From Planctomycetota bacterium (GTDB lineage: Bacteria > Planctomycetota > MHYJ01 > JACQRL01 > SBBU01): a stretch of 35,561 nucleotides of DNA. Numbering within the stretch: position 1 is the stretch's first letter; the number at the start of each line of letters is the position of its first letter. A program made the position numbers and the translations under genes. The stretch spans positions 1 to 35,561 of the forward strand of contig JACQRL010000429.1 in assembly GCA_016206485.1 (NCBI GenBank), written 5' to 3'. Below are positions 1 through 9,466 of the stretch, piece by piece. The notes beneath the pieces are model-generated. The model ran no database searches, was not told the DNA's origin, and worked only from the letters and a program-made list of their open reading frames with translations.

Positions 1-2
1 AT

Positions 3-914
3 ATTAAGAAAAAAACAGATATAGATGAAATTGTTCTGCTCTCTACATGCAATCGGGTGGAATTATATGCGAATTACGAACATGATTTGAAGGAAATTTT
101 TGATGACTTTATAATGAAAAATCGGGCCCAAAATTCCAATAACTATACATACTCTTACTCTCAAAGGGAAGCCGTAGAGCATTTGTTTGGCGTATCGAGC
201 GGGCTTGACTCGGCAATCATAGGAGAACCTCAGATTACAAATCAGTTGATGAATGCGTATGATATAGCATACAGAAACGGCTGCACTTCCAAGTTTATGA
301 ATAAGCTGTTTCAGAAATCATTCAGGGTTACGAAGCTTGTCAGATCCAAGACATCAATAGGCGCAAGGAGTGTTTCTCTTGCCAAGATTGCGTTTAAGCT
401 GATATTGAGGGTGTTTCCGTCTATTAATGATCTGACAATTACCGTAATTGGTTCGGGTGAGATCGGACAGGATATGATCAGATATTTTCTGCTGCACCAT
501 CCAAAAACAATTAATCTTATTACGAGAAGAAATGACATTATTGAAGATAAAGTGACAGTTATGAGTCCGGAGGATAAAAACTATTTATTGAGAGGATCTG
601 ATATCATAGTAGCAGCCTCATATTTTGACGGCAGGTTTATAAGCCTGGAAGATCTCCGAATAAACAGGAAGAATTGTATGATGATATTTGATGTGTCGAT
701 GCCTAAGATAGTTGATCCTGCATGTTCTCAGCTTGAAGATATATATTTATACGATCTTGCCGATCTGCAGAAAATTGCCTCTGAAAATCTGGAAAAAAGA
801 AAGGAAGAGCTCAATTTTGCTTACAAAATAATATCTTCAGAAATTGATGGATTCATAATAGATATGAAAAAATCTGCCTGTAGAATGTGCCTGACACCAT
901 GTCATGATGTTTAA
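3..914 (+). CDS. hemA: Glutamyl-tRNA reductase, 5' end outside the window
   Basis: Frame is open upstream of the listed start and reads ...EIVLLSTCNRVELYA (GluTR catalytic Cys motif). Later motifs: GVSSGLDSAIIGEPQI, GARSVS and GSGEIGQ (NADPH-binding). Confidence 0.93.
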   Translation: MKKKTDIDEIVLLSTCNRVELYANYEHDLKEIFDDFIMKNRAQNSNNYTYSYSQREAVEHLFGVSSGLDSAIIGEPQITNQLMNAYDIAYRNGCTSKFMNKLFQKSFRVTKLVRSKTSIGARSVSLAKIAFKLILRVFPSINDLTITVIGSGEIGQDMIRYFLLHHPKTINLITRRNDIIEDKVTVMSPEDKNYLLRGSDIIVAASYFDGRFISLEDLRINRKNCMMIFDVSMPKIVDPACSQLEDIYLYDLADLQKIASENLEKRKEELNFAYKIISSEIDGFIIDMKKSACRMCLTPCHDV

Positions 915-3291
915 AAAAGTATCGGTAATATTTACTATAATCGCTTTTAGTTCCTGCGCAGCGCCAAATAGCGGGAATTCCGGCGGAGAAGAAAACGATA
1001 GATTACAGGTTGACCCGTTAGCGCTGTCAAATATACGTCAGCTGACTTTTGCAGGAAAAAGAACAGGGGAAGGATATTTCAACAATATGGGAACATTAAT
1101 GGTATTTCAGAGCGAAAGGGAAAAGGATAATCCTTTCTACCAAATTTATACTCTTGATCTTAACACAGGGGATTGTGAAAGGGTCTCGCCCGGATATGGT
1201 AAGACTACCTGCGGTTATTTTTATCCAGACACCAAAAGATTAATATTTGCTTCTACTCACCTTGATAAAAATGCTGTAAAAAAGCAAGAAGATGAAATGA
1301 AAGAACGCTCTTTGGTTGAAAAACGCAGATACAACTGGGACTTTGATGGGCAATACGATATATATGAAGCAGATATAAATGGCGGCTCTGTCAGGAATCT
1401 GACTAATATTCTTGGTTACGATGCAGAAGGATCAATTTCGCCTGACGGCAAACGGATAGTGTTCGCTTCCAACAGACATGCCTATAGCCGTGAATTATCC
1501 GATGACGACAATTCAAAGTTAAAGAACAATGCTGCAGCATTTGTGGACATTTACATTATGAGTTCGGATGGAACAAATGTACGACAGTTGACATATGAAG
1601 ATGGATATGATGGAGGCCCGTTCTTCAGCCCGGATGGCAAAAAAATAGTCTGGAGGCATTTTTCAGTAGATGGGCATAAAGCAGAGATCTTTGAGATGGA
1701 TATTAATGGAGGTTCAAAAAAACAGATAACAACTTTTGGAGTTATGTCCTGGGCTCCATACTATCACCCCTCAGGGGACTATATAGTTTTTTCTGCGAAT
1801 AAAGAAGGTTTTGGAAATTTTGAGCTTTATGTTGTCGATTCCGCCGGAATAAATGACCCTGTAAGGCTGACCTTCTCTGACGGGTTTGACGGACTGCCGG
1901 CATTTTCCCCTGATGGAAAGAGAATTAGCTGGACAAGCAACAGAAGATCAAATGAATCCCAAATCTTCATAGCTGACTGGAATGATTCCAAGATTCGCAT
2001 ACTTCTTAAACTTGAACAGAAGGTTTACGCTAAGCCTGAAGAAGAGCGAAAAGGTCCTGTCTTAACCCCAGAATTACGAGGTAATACAGGCGCGACCATA
2101 TCTGACATTTCTTCCGTCGATATTTATACGCACATAAGCAAACTTGCCTCCCCTGAAATGGAAGGGCGCTATACGGGGAGTGATGGAGAGAAGAAGGCAC
2201 GAAATTATGTCGTATCGGTTTTTGAATCTATAGGGCTCGAACCGTCTGGTGACGGGAATTCATATCTTCAAAAATTCGAATTTACTGACAGGGAATCGAA
2301 CACGAAAGTTGAATCTTTCAATATTGTTGCGGCTCTTCGATCCACTTCATCTGAAACAAAGTCATGTGTTGTTATAGGAGCGCATCTGGATCACCTGGGT
2401 GTTGGAAAAAGAGAGGGCTCTCTTGCGTTAAATATTGAAGGTGAGGTAGTTCATTATGGAGCTGATGATAATGCCTCCGGTGTATCCGCAGTCCTGGAAA
2501 TTGCGCAGTCGCTTGCAGACATGAAATCAAAGGGGCTGTTTTCAGGTGTTCACGATATACTTTTTTGCATCTGGTCCGGAGAAGAAATCGGATTGCTTGG
2601 GTCGGGACATTTCATGCGATCTCATGGCAATCGCCAGATAATCGCGTACTTAAATCTTGATATGGTAGGCCGTTTTACGGAGTCATTATTTGTTCAGGGG
2701 GTCGGTTCAAGTTCAGTGTGGCCGCGTTTGATTGAAGAAAACAGCATACTTTCAGGACTGCCTGTGGTTGTACAAAAAGACTGCTACCTTCCGACAGATA
2801 CAACTTCTTTTTATCTAAACGGAATCCCGATACTAAACTTTTTTACAGGCGCGCATTCTGATTATCACACCAACACTGATACCGCGGATAAAATAAATTA
2901 CGACGCTGAAGAAAAGATATCACGATTTGCGCTCAGACTTTTGAGCGATATCTCACAGGAAAAAACAGTTCCTGATTACATAGAAACACAGCCTCCAAAG
3001 AGATCTCTTTCACATGGCAAATCTAGAATTTACTTGGGAACTATTCCTGATTACTCTCAGGAAGTTGAAGGAGTAGTGTTTGCAGGCGTGGTTAAAGGGG
3101 GGCCTGCGGAGAACGCAGGAATAACAAAAGGTGATCGAATTATCGAGTTAGATAATAAACAGATAAAAAACATATACGATTATACCGATGCCATACGCAG
3201 TCTCAAAGCTGACTGCCCTGTTAAAGCAGTAGTTATTCGAAATGGAAAACGTGTGGAATTAACTGTAACCCCCAGGCTTAAAAATGAGTGA
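904..3291 (+). CDS. Lipoprotein-like TolB/PD40 beta-propeller + M28 family metallopeptidase + C-terminal PDZ domain
   Basis: N-terminal FSSCAAP lipobox-like sequence. Repeated 'SPDGKRIVFASNR'-type PD40 motifs. M28 motifs GAHLDHLG, GADDNASGVSA, WSGEEIGLLGS and YLNLDMVGR. C-terminal PDZ-like GVVKGGPAENAGITKGDRIIELDNK. Overlaps the hemA 3' end. Confidence 0.88.
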   Translation: MMFKKVSVIFTIIAFSSCAAPNSGNSGGEENDRLQVDPLALSNIRQLTFAGKRTGEGYFNNMGTLMVFQSEREKDNPFYQIYTLDLNTGDCERVSPGYGKTTCGYFYPDTKRLIFASTHLDKNAVKKQEDEMKERSLVEKRRYNWDFDGQYDIYEADINGGSVRNLTNILGYDAEGSISPDGKRIVFASNRHAYSRELSDDDNSKLKNNAAAFVDIYIMSSDGTNVRQLTYEDGYDGGPFFSPDGKKIVWRHFSVDGHKAEIFEMDINGGSKKQITTFGVMSWAPYYHPSGDYIVFSANKEGFGNFELYVVDSAGINDPVRLTFSDGFDGLPAFSPDGKRISWTSNRRSNESQIFIADWNDSKIRILLKLEQKVYAKPEEERKGPVLTPELRGNTGATISDISSVDIYTHISKLASPEMEGRYTGSDGEKKARNYVVSVFESIGLEPSGDGNSYLQKFEFTDRESNTKVESFNIVAALRSTSSETKSCVVIGAHLDHLGVGKREGSLALNIEGEVVHYGADDNASGVSAVLEIAQSLADMKSKGLFSGVHDILFCIWSGEEIGLLGSGHFMRSHGNRQIIAYLNLDMVGRFTESLFVQGVGSSSVWPRLIEENSILSGLPVVVQKDCYLPTDTTSFYLNGIPILNFFTGAHSDYHTNTDTADKINYDAEEKISRFALRLLSDISQEKTVPDYIETQPPKRSLSHGKSRIYLGTIPDYSQEVEGVVFAGVVKGGPAENAGITKGDRIIELDNKQIKNIYDYTDAIRSLKADCPVKAVVIRNGKRVELTVTPRLKNE

Positions 3292-4738
3292 ACTGGAAGA
3301 TAGCAAAAAGAAGATTGTTGTAGTAGGAGGAGGAATTTCCGGTCTTTCAGCCGCGTACTTCTTGGGAGAAGCGTTCAGGCACGATCCAAAGTTTGAGATA
3401 AAGCTGTTTGAAGGGGATAGTTCAACGGGAGGTGTTATACGGACAACAAAGAAAGAAGGATTTTTACTTGAACATGGCCCTGACAGCATAGTTTCGATAA
3501 AACCTTGGGCAGTAGAATTATGCAGAAAGTTGGGGATTGAAAGTGAACTGATAGATACCATGGCTGAAAACAGACACAGTTACATAGTTTATAAAGGGAA
3601 TCTGACTCCCATTCCAAATGGAATGTATATGCTCGCACCGACATCTTTAAAATCATTAGCGTTCTCCCCGATTTTTTCGCTAAAAGGGAGATTGAGAATG
3701 GCATTGGAACCATTGATTTCACGTAGGGCTAATACTGAAGATGAGTCGCTGGCTTCATTTGTTGTAAGACGCCTGGGACGGGAGGCATTGGAAAGACTTG
3801 CCCAACCTATGGCAGCGGGGGTATATATGTGTGATCCATGGAAGCTGAGTCTCAAAGCAACTTTTCCTCAGTTTCTTCAGATGGAACAGGAACATGGCAG
3901 CATAATAAAAGCGCTCGGTAAAATGTTCAACGGAAATAGTGTAAGGGGGCCTCGATACAGTTTGTTCAAATCTTTTAGAGGGGGAATCGAATACTTAACC
4001 AAAACTCTTACGGATAAAATTACGCAGCAAAACTGCGTGCTGAACAAAACAGCAACCCGGTTGGATTACAATAGTAATAGCAAAAAGTGGAACCTGACAT
4101 TTAACGATAAGAGCATTTATGAATCGGATGCTGTTTGTCTTGCTGTTCCCGCCTGGAAGGCTGCAGAATTGCTTAGGAGCATTAATGCGCGCCTTGCCAG
4201 TGAACTTGAAACGATCAGGTATTCATCGGCAGTTGTGGTGAACATGGCGTTTAAATCAGAAGATATAGATCACCGACTTGATGCGATGGGAATGGTTATT
4301 CCTAAGATAGAGAAGCGATCAATGGTTGCATGCACATTTTGCACGAGTAAGTTTGAAGGAAGGGCTCCAGATAAGAAAGTGCTGTTAAGGGCTTTTCTGG
4401 GAGGAGATTTTAATCCGGACGCGTTCGAAAAGAAAGATACTGAGCTTGTTCAGGAAGTGCTTACAGATCTTAAGAAGTTGTTAAAAATTAAGGGCTCACC
4501 GATTTTCTATGATGTTACAAGACATAGCAAGGTCATGCCGTGTTATGAAATAGGGCATCTGGAAAAAGTAGAACGTATAAAAAATTTGCAGTGCAGAATC
4601 GCAGGATTATATCTTACAGGGAATGCTTATGAAGGGGTGGGGATTCCGGATTGCATTCACACCTCACAGAAAACATCTGAATCAATTATTTCTAGCCTGA
4701 CAGATATTCAGTATCAGTCTTTGAAATCGTTTTCGTGA
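3284..4738 (+). CDS. hemG: Protoporphyrinogen/coproporphyrinogen oxidase, FAD-dependent HemG/HemY type
   Basis: N-terminal KKIVVVGGGISGLSAAYFL dinucleotide-binding motif, EHGPDSI, C-terminal 'LYLTGNAYEGVGIPDCIHTSQKTSESI'. Context next to hemA. Confidence 0.88.
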   Translation: MSELEDSKKKIVVVGGGISGLSAAYFLGEAFRHDPKFEIKLFEGDSSTGGVIRTTKKEGFLLEHGPDSIVSIKPWAVELCRKLGIESELIDTMAENRHSYIVYKGNLTPIPNGMYMLAPTSLKSLAFSPIFSLKGRLRMALEPLISRRANTEDESLASFVVRRLGREALERLAQPMAAGVYMCDPWKLSLKATFPQFLQMEQEHGSIIKALGKMFNGNSVRGPRYSLFKSFRGGIEYLTKTLTDKITQQNCVLNKTATRLDYNSNSKKWNLTFNDKSIYESDAVCLAVPAWKAAELLRSINARLASELETIRYSSAVVVNMAFKSEDIDHRLDAMGMVIPKIEKRSMVACTFCTSKFEGRAPDKKVLLRAFLGGDFNPDAFEKKDTELVQEVLTDLKKLLKIKGSPIFYDVTRHSKVMPCYEIGHLEKVERIKNLQCRIAGLYLTGNAYEGVGIPDCIHTSQKTSESIISSLTDIQYQSLKSFS

Positions 4739-6330
4739 CACTTTGAACATGCTTTGAGATCTTTGATGAGGGCTTCCTTGTGCCTGCCGAATTTATGACA
4801 AAAGCTGCAATTCAGATCAAGCTCTGCATGATCTTTATGTGACATCTCTTTACCTTTGAATTTAACTTTATCCGGCGGCATTTGCACTTCCAGATGGCTA
4901 TGGCAAATACCGCAATTGTATTCAAGGAACCCTTCAGGTTTTTGAAGTTTCATCTCCTCATCATTTAGATCGGGTATACCTTCGAGATTTTTATCGCAGA
5001 CTTTTAAAAGCTGTATGGCATAAAAAGGATTATGGATACCTTTAACGGTTTTGACATAATCCAGATTAAACTCACATTCTTTTATGAGTTTCCTGGTAGT
5101 TTGATCTGTCTGTATATCTTGAAGCGATGCGGAGGTCTTGGTCTTTACTTGTATATATTCGATCATTTTTGTAAGTTCGCTGTTAAAAGAGCTGACAAAT
5201 TTGGTATATTTTTCCCTGTGACACGATGTGCAAACAAGCGCACTTGAAGTAAATGTCTGGCCTTTAATGGCTATGTGAGTTTCATCATTGAGCTTGCGGT
5301 CTGTATGACATCCCGAACAGCTTATCCCAAAGGTATGCATGGGATCTGGCTCTCCTGTTACTCCCTTACCGCCAATCCCTGCATAAAATAAACTTTGAGA
5401 AAAATGTGTTTTGATGTGGCAGGAGCTGCACATCTCATGCTGGGTTTTTGCTAATTCTGTATTGAATTTGTGCGCTATCTCATTATGACATCTTCCGCAA
5501 TCAACCTTATGAGCAGTGACGTGGTTAATATGTATAAACTCAGTGTCGTTGAATTTGTCTATTTTTTCTGGTTGGTTGTGGCAATTATAACACTTATCTT
5601 TAGTCGCATTTCCGCTACCTGATTTCACATCCACATGGCAGCGCATGCACTCGATATCATTCTTAAGAAAATCATTATGTATGATAGTATATTGCCCCTT
5701 TATAATTGAGGTATCAGGAGTGTCGTGACATATACTGCAGCTTCCTGTAGAAGTTTTTTCTGCTTCTCTTTTGAAGTGACATAAGAAGCAGGCAGAAACT
5801 GTTACGTTGATATGCGAACTTATAATTGTTTGCGAATGACAGCTTGTGCAGGAAAGTTTTATTCCGTGCCGCATCTGGCTAAGATGTGTGTCGTGATTAA
5901 ATAACATGTTATACCTGCTGGATTTAATCTTTCCTGAGAGGGATTTCTCACTGTGACAACCGGAACGCAGACATGACACATCACTTATTTTAGCATAGAT
6001 TTTTGACCCATAAGTACCTGTGAGTACAGTAGCAATTTGTTTGATGGCGAGCCACTTGCCTTTGAATGTGTTTATTAACCCGGGTTCAAGATGACAGTCA
6101 ACACATGGAATAGCTTTATGCGACGACTTTTTCCAGGATTTATAGTAAGGCTCCATTACATGGCAGCTCTTGCAAAACTTTGGATTGCTGGAATACTTAA
6201 ACATTGCGACCGCAATTACTGCAAGTATTACAAAAATAATAATAGTAAGCAGCATTAATTTGTATTTTGATCTGTAGATCCATCGGATTAATCTCTTAAA
6301 AAGCCTTACTAAGTTTTCAGAGAATTTCAT
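4714..6330 (-). CDS. Large membrane-anchored NapC/NirT-type multiheme cytochrome c
   Basis: N-terminal TM followed by NPKFCKSCHVMEPYYKSWKKSSHKAIPCVDCH (NapC/NirT signature). 14 CXXCH motifs plus one CX4CH (CLRSGCH). Confidence 0.88.
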   Translation of the reverse strand: MKFSENLVRLFKRLIRWIYRSKYKLMLLTIIIFVILAVIAVAMFKYSSNPKFCKSCHVMEPYYKSWKKSSHKAIPCVDCHLEPGLINTFKGKWLAIKQIATVLTGTYGSKIYAKISDVSCLRSGCHSEKSLSGKIKSSRYNMLFNHDTHLSQMRHGIKLSCTSCHSQTIISSHINVTVSACFLCHFKREAEKTSTGSCSICHDTPDTSIIKGQYTIIHNDFLKNDIECMRCHVDVKSGSGNATKDKCYNCHNQPEKIDKFNDTEFIHINHVTAHKVDCGRCHNEIAHKFNTELAKTQHEMCSSCHIKTHFSQSLFYAGIGGKGVTGEPDPMHTFGISCSGCHTDRKLNDETHIAIKGQTFTSSALVCTSCHREKYTKFVSSFNSELTKMIEYIQVKTKTSASLQDIQTDQTTRKLIKECEFNLDYVKTVKGIHNPFYAIQLLKVCDKNLEGIPDLNDEEMKLQKPEGFLEYNCGICHSHLEVQMPPDKVKFKGKEMSHKDHAELDLNCSFCHKFGRHKEALIKDLKACSKCHENDFKD

Positions 6331-6387
6331 TTGCTGTTGTTTAACTTAAGGGAGATTTAGCAAAGCGGCTGATCATATGCTGTTTGT

Positions 6388-7665
6388 TTACAGCTCCTTA
6401 CTATTTTTTCTATTTTTGATCAACCGTAGGAGTAGATACGATATAAAAAAGCTGAGTAGAATTAGTAATCCAACAGCGATTGAACCTCCTATAATAATCC
6501 AACTAAATCCATCCTCTTCTTTTTCTTTCGACTTTTCTATATAAAATAGCGTGCTTTTATATGAACTTTCCAGTTCCTTAAAAACATCAGCAGTTTTTTC
6601 CTCTGACAATGAGTGCATGATTGCCCTTAGTTTACTGAACTGTAACTTTGCCTTATCGTATTCAGCTTTAACAATGTATTTGACTTCATTTTGTAAAACA
6701 GTGGTTGTAAGCCCTTCAAAATTATTGAGCACTTTTTTGCCATCCTGAAGCACTTTGCTGAATGTTGTTGCCACTTTATAACTGTTTTCATCTTGATTAC
6801 TGTGGCAATTATTGCACCCGCCTTTTTGTTCACTTATGAACAGACCCTCTACCGGAATGCTATTTTTATGATTACCGTGGCAGGTTATACATAATGGGCC
6901 TGAATTTTCATGATTCCCGTGAGCACTTTGCAGATAATATTTTTGTTCAACAAAGTGACATGTTCCGCATATATAGTGTATTTTTGTAACTTCAGGTGGC
7001 ATTGCGCCGTGGTTTCCGTGGCAGTCGTAACAGGTTGGAACGAGGTTAGGATCGCCATGTCTTTTCCCATACAATATCTGTCCATGCACACCATCGATGT
7101 ATTCAGCTACCTGATCAGCGGGGATATTGTATAAAGACATCAATTTTGTATCTGCGTGGCATTTAGAACAGGTTTTTGGGATGTTTTTTCTGTTTGTGGG
7201 TGATTGCGGGTCTTTTTTGCGAATGATCAGATGGCTGCCATGACAGGTTGCGCATGTCGGGACATTTTTATCGCTTTTTTTCAGCAACTTCCCATGTTGG
7301 CTCGTGAAATACTCATTGGCAATATTTGCATTGAGCCTGTAAACCTTCATCTTTTCAATATCAGAATGGCAATCTGAACATGCTTTCAACGAATCCAGCG
7401 GTTCTAATTTACCTTTGAATTGATGTTCTTTGGAATGAGCAGCCTCTTTACTTGTGGCCGTTGGATTCCCCCCATGACAGCTGCTACAACTGAGCGCGGC
7501 TACAGCATGTATGCTGTTGCCATATTCTTTTGATACTTTTGGTGTAGTAATCTGGTGGCATTTGAGGCATTCATCCCCTGAAGCGCGGATATTTCCTGAG
7601 AAATTTGCCAGAATTAATGAAGAGAATCCGCACAAGAAAAGGACTTTACAGGTTGTCCTGATCAT
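6388..7665 (-). CDS. Nonaheme cytochrome c with C-terminal TM anchor (bc-complex associated). Start revised to the internal Met at 7665
   Basis: Nine CXXCH motifs and C-terminal TM SWIIIGGSIAVGLLILLSFFISYLLL. The listed start at 7803 overlaps cyt b by 125 bp; MIRTTCKVLFLCGFSSLILANFSG reads as a signal peptide. Confidence 0.85.
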   Translation of the reverse strand: MIRTTCKVLFLCGFSSLILANFSGNIRASGDECLKCHQITTPKVSKEYGNSIHAVAALSCSSCHGGNPTATSKEAAHSKEHQFKGKLEPLDSLKACSDCHSDIEKMKVYRLNANIANEYFTSQHGKLLKKSDKNVPTCATCHGSHLIIRKKDPQSPTNRKNIPKTCSKCHADTKLMSLYNIPADQVAEYIDGVHGQILYGKRHGDPNLVPTCYDCHGNHGAMPPEVTKIHYICGTCHFVEQKYYLQSAHGNHENSGPLCITCHGNHKNSIPVEGLFISEQKGGCNNCHSNQDENSYKVATTFSKVLQDGKKVLNNFEGLTTTVLQNEVKYIVKAEYDKAKLQFSKLRAIMHSLSEEKTADVFKELESSYKSTLFYIEKSKEKEEDGFSWIIIGGSIAVGLLILLSFFISYLLLRLIKNRKNSKEL

Positions 7666-7678
7666 TTGATAAGCTATC

Positions 7679-8875
7679 TTATTTTTTCTCTGTATTTTCT
7701 TCTTTTGTTTTTTCAGAGTCATGTATGCCATGCTTTTCTGAATCTGATTGGATAATGGCATTTCTTGGTACTCCATAGATGTCGAAGTGGACTTTCTTAC
7801 CAAAGAATGTGAATGTGTTTTCTGAAAGATATCCTACCATACCGAAGAAGAGAGCGATCACCAGCGCTATAATGCCTAAAGTAATACTGACTGGTCTTTG
7901 CTTAGGGTGTCTGAAAGGTGATCTGTCTATGAACGGCCATATAAAGAGAAGTATCATTGGAATGAAGGAAACGAATATTCCAAGTAATTTTGGGAAATAT
8001 TTCAGGAGCTGATAAGTCGGAAGAAAATACCATTCAGGTTTAATCCCCTCCGGGGTACTAAAGTAATCGGCTTTTTCTCCAAGTTCAACAGGAAGCATCA
8101 GCACAATCGCAACCATAATTGCAAAGAAAATCGGAAAAATAACAGATTCCTTTGCGAGATGCTCCGGATAAAAACGTATTGCATTGTTGTCGTCTAACTT
8201 GGGTTCAGATCCGACAGGTTCAAGCGGAGACAATCCTTGTGTTCTAAGAAGTATTATGTGCATTACTACTAGTCCGACCAGTACCCATGGGAGGACGACA
8301 ACGTGTACGACGTAAAATCTTGAAAGAGTTTCACCGCTGACGGCCTCCCCGCCTCTCAGAAGAATTTTCAAACCTTCACCAAGGAAAGGAATAGCGCCTG
8401 TGATTTCGGTTCCAACCACTGTTGCCCAGTAGGAAAGCTGATTCCAAGGTAAAAGGTATCCTGTGAACCCAAATGTCAGGACAGTACCAAAAAGTAATAC
8501 TCCAAGCACCCAGGTAAGTTCACGAGGTTTTTTGTAGGCTCCCATTACATATGTCCTGAGCATATGGACTATGAGCGCAACGATCATAATATTTGCGCCC
8601 CATGCATGAAGCCCTCGTATGAACCATCCGAAATTTGCTTTGGTTGTTATATACTTTACACTTTCGAATGCGGTCTCAGGAGTTGGTCTATAATAGACCA
8701 TAAGCAATATTCCAGTAATAATCTGATTGAGGGTCAGAAATATCAGAAGACTGCCGAAGGTATGCCACCATGAGGTGTGTGGGGGAAGAAGCTTCCCTGC
8801 CTGTTTTTTTGCGAAAGACTTTACCTGATCCATCGGATACCTTTCTGATAGCCAGGTTGAAATTTTTTGTTTCAA
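7679..8875 (-). CDS. Cytochrome b (b and b6/subunit IV regions in one polypeptide)
   Basis: TANFGWFIRGLHAWGANIMI, RTYVMGAYKKPRELTWVLG, GYLLPWNQLSYWA and KPEWYFLPTYQLLKYFP motifs. Overlaps the Rieske gene by 4 bp. Confidence 0.95.
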   Translation of the reverse strand: MKQKISTWLSERYPMDQVKSFAKKQAGKLLPPHTSWWHTFGSLLIFLTLNQIITGILLMVYYRPTPETAFESVKYITTKANFGWFIRGLHAWGANIMIVALIVHMLRTYVMGAYKKPRELTWVLGVLLFGTVLTFGFTGYLLPWNQLSYWATVVGTEITGAIPFLGEGLKILLRGGEAVSGETLSRFYVVHVVVLPWVLVGLVVMHIILLRTQGLSPLEPVGSEPKLDDNNAIRFYPEHLAKESVIFPIFFAIMVAIVLMLPVELGEKADYFSTPEGIKPEWYFLPTYQLLKYFPKLLGIFVSFIPMILLFIWPFIDRSPFRHPKQRPVSITLGIIALVIALFFGMVGYLSENTFTFFGKKVHFDIYGVPRNAIIQSDSEKHGIHDSEKTKEENTEKK

Positions 8876-9357
8876 ACTCCGCCCCCTGTTTTCACGCGTA
8901 CTTCACCATCTATTACAAACACCTTATATTCATGTAAGGGTTGTGGAGGAGGCCCACTTATTACCTTGCCTTCTGTGTCAAAGAAACCTGCGTGGCAAGG
9001 GCAAAAGATTCTATTTTTTTCCCTATCCCAGTTAACGATACAACCAAGATGTGTGCAAATAGCCGTGAATGAACGATATTTATCCTCTGCAAGCCTTATA
9101 ACAATAATGGGTTTCCCGCCTGACTGAACCATTTTGTGGGTTCCAACCTGGAACTCATCCACTTTAGAAACCGTAACATAATCGCTGCCGGGACCCTGCT
9201 TTCGCACAGGCCACAGATAAGATATTGCAGGAGCAACCATACCTGCAACCCAGGCAAACATTCCTGTCTTTAACATTGTGTCCAGGAAATGTCGTCGGGA
9301 TATCTCATTCGACTTTGCCTTTTCTTGATGTGCCGGATCATTTTTTTGGACTTCCAT
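8872..9357 (-). CDS. Rieske [2Fe-2S] protein of the cytochrome bc complex
   Basis: CTHLGCIVNW...CPCHAGFFDTEGKVISGPPPQPL, with an N-terminal SRRHFLDTMLKTG signal/TM region. Confidence 0.95.
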   Translation of the reverse strand: MEVQKNDPAHQEKAKSNEISRRHFLDTMLKTGMFAWVAGMVAPAISYLWPVRKQGPGSDYVTVSKVDEFQVGTHKMVQSGGKPIIVIRLAEDKYRSFTAICTHLGCIVNWDREKNRIFCPCHAGFFDTEGKVISGPPPQPLHEYKVFVIDGEVRVKTGGGV

Positions 9358-9466
9358 AAATTTCTCCTTTAATTCACTGCATATTCTGCAAGTATGGCAG
9401 GTCCAGTACTACTTCTATAGTTGTTCTCTTCATTTCTAAACGTTACAGGATTACGCATCTGCAGAT

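Noticed and set aside
6388-7803. Listed start at 7803 for the nonaheme cytochrome
   Set aside because: Would add 46 low-complexity residues before the signal peptide and overlap cyt b by 125 bp. The Met at 7665 gives a normal signal peptide.
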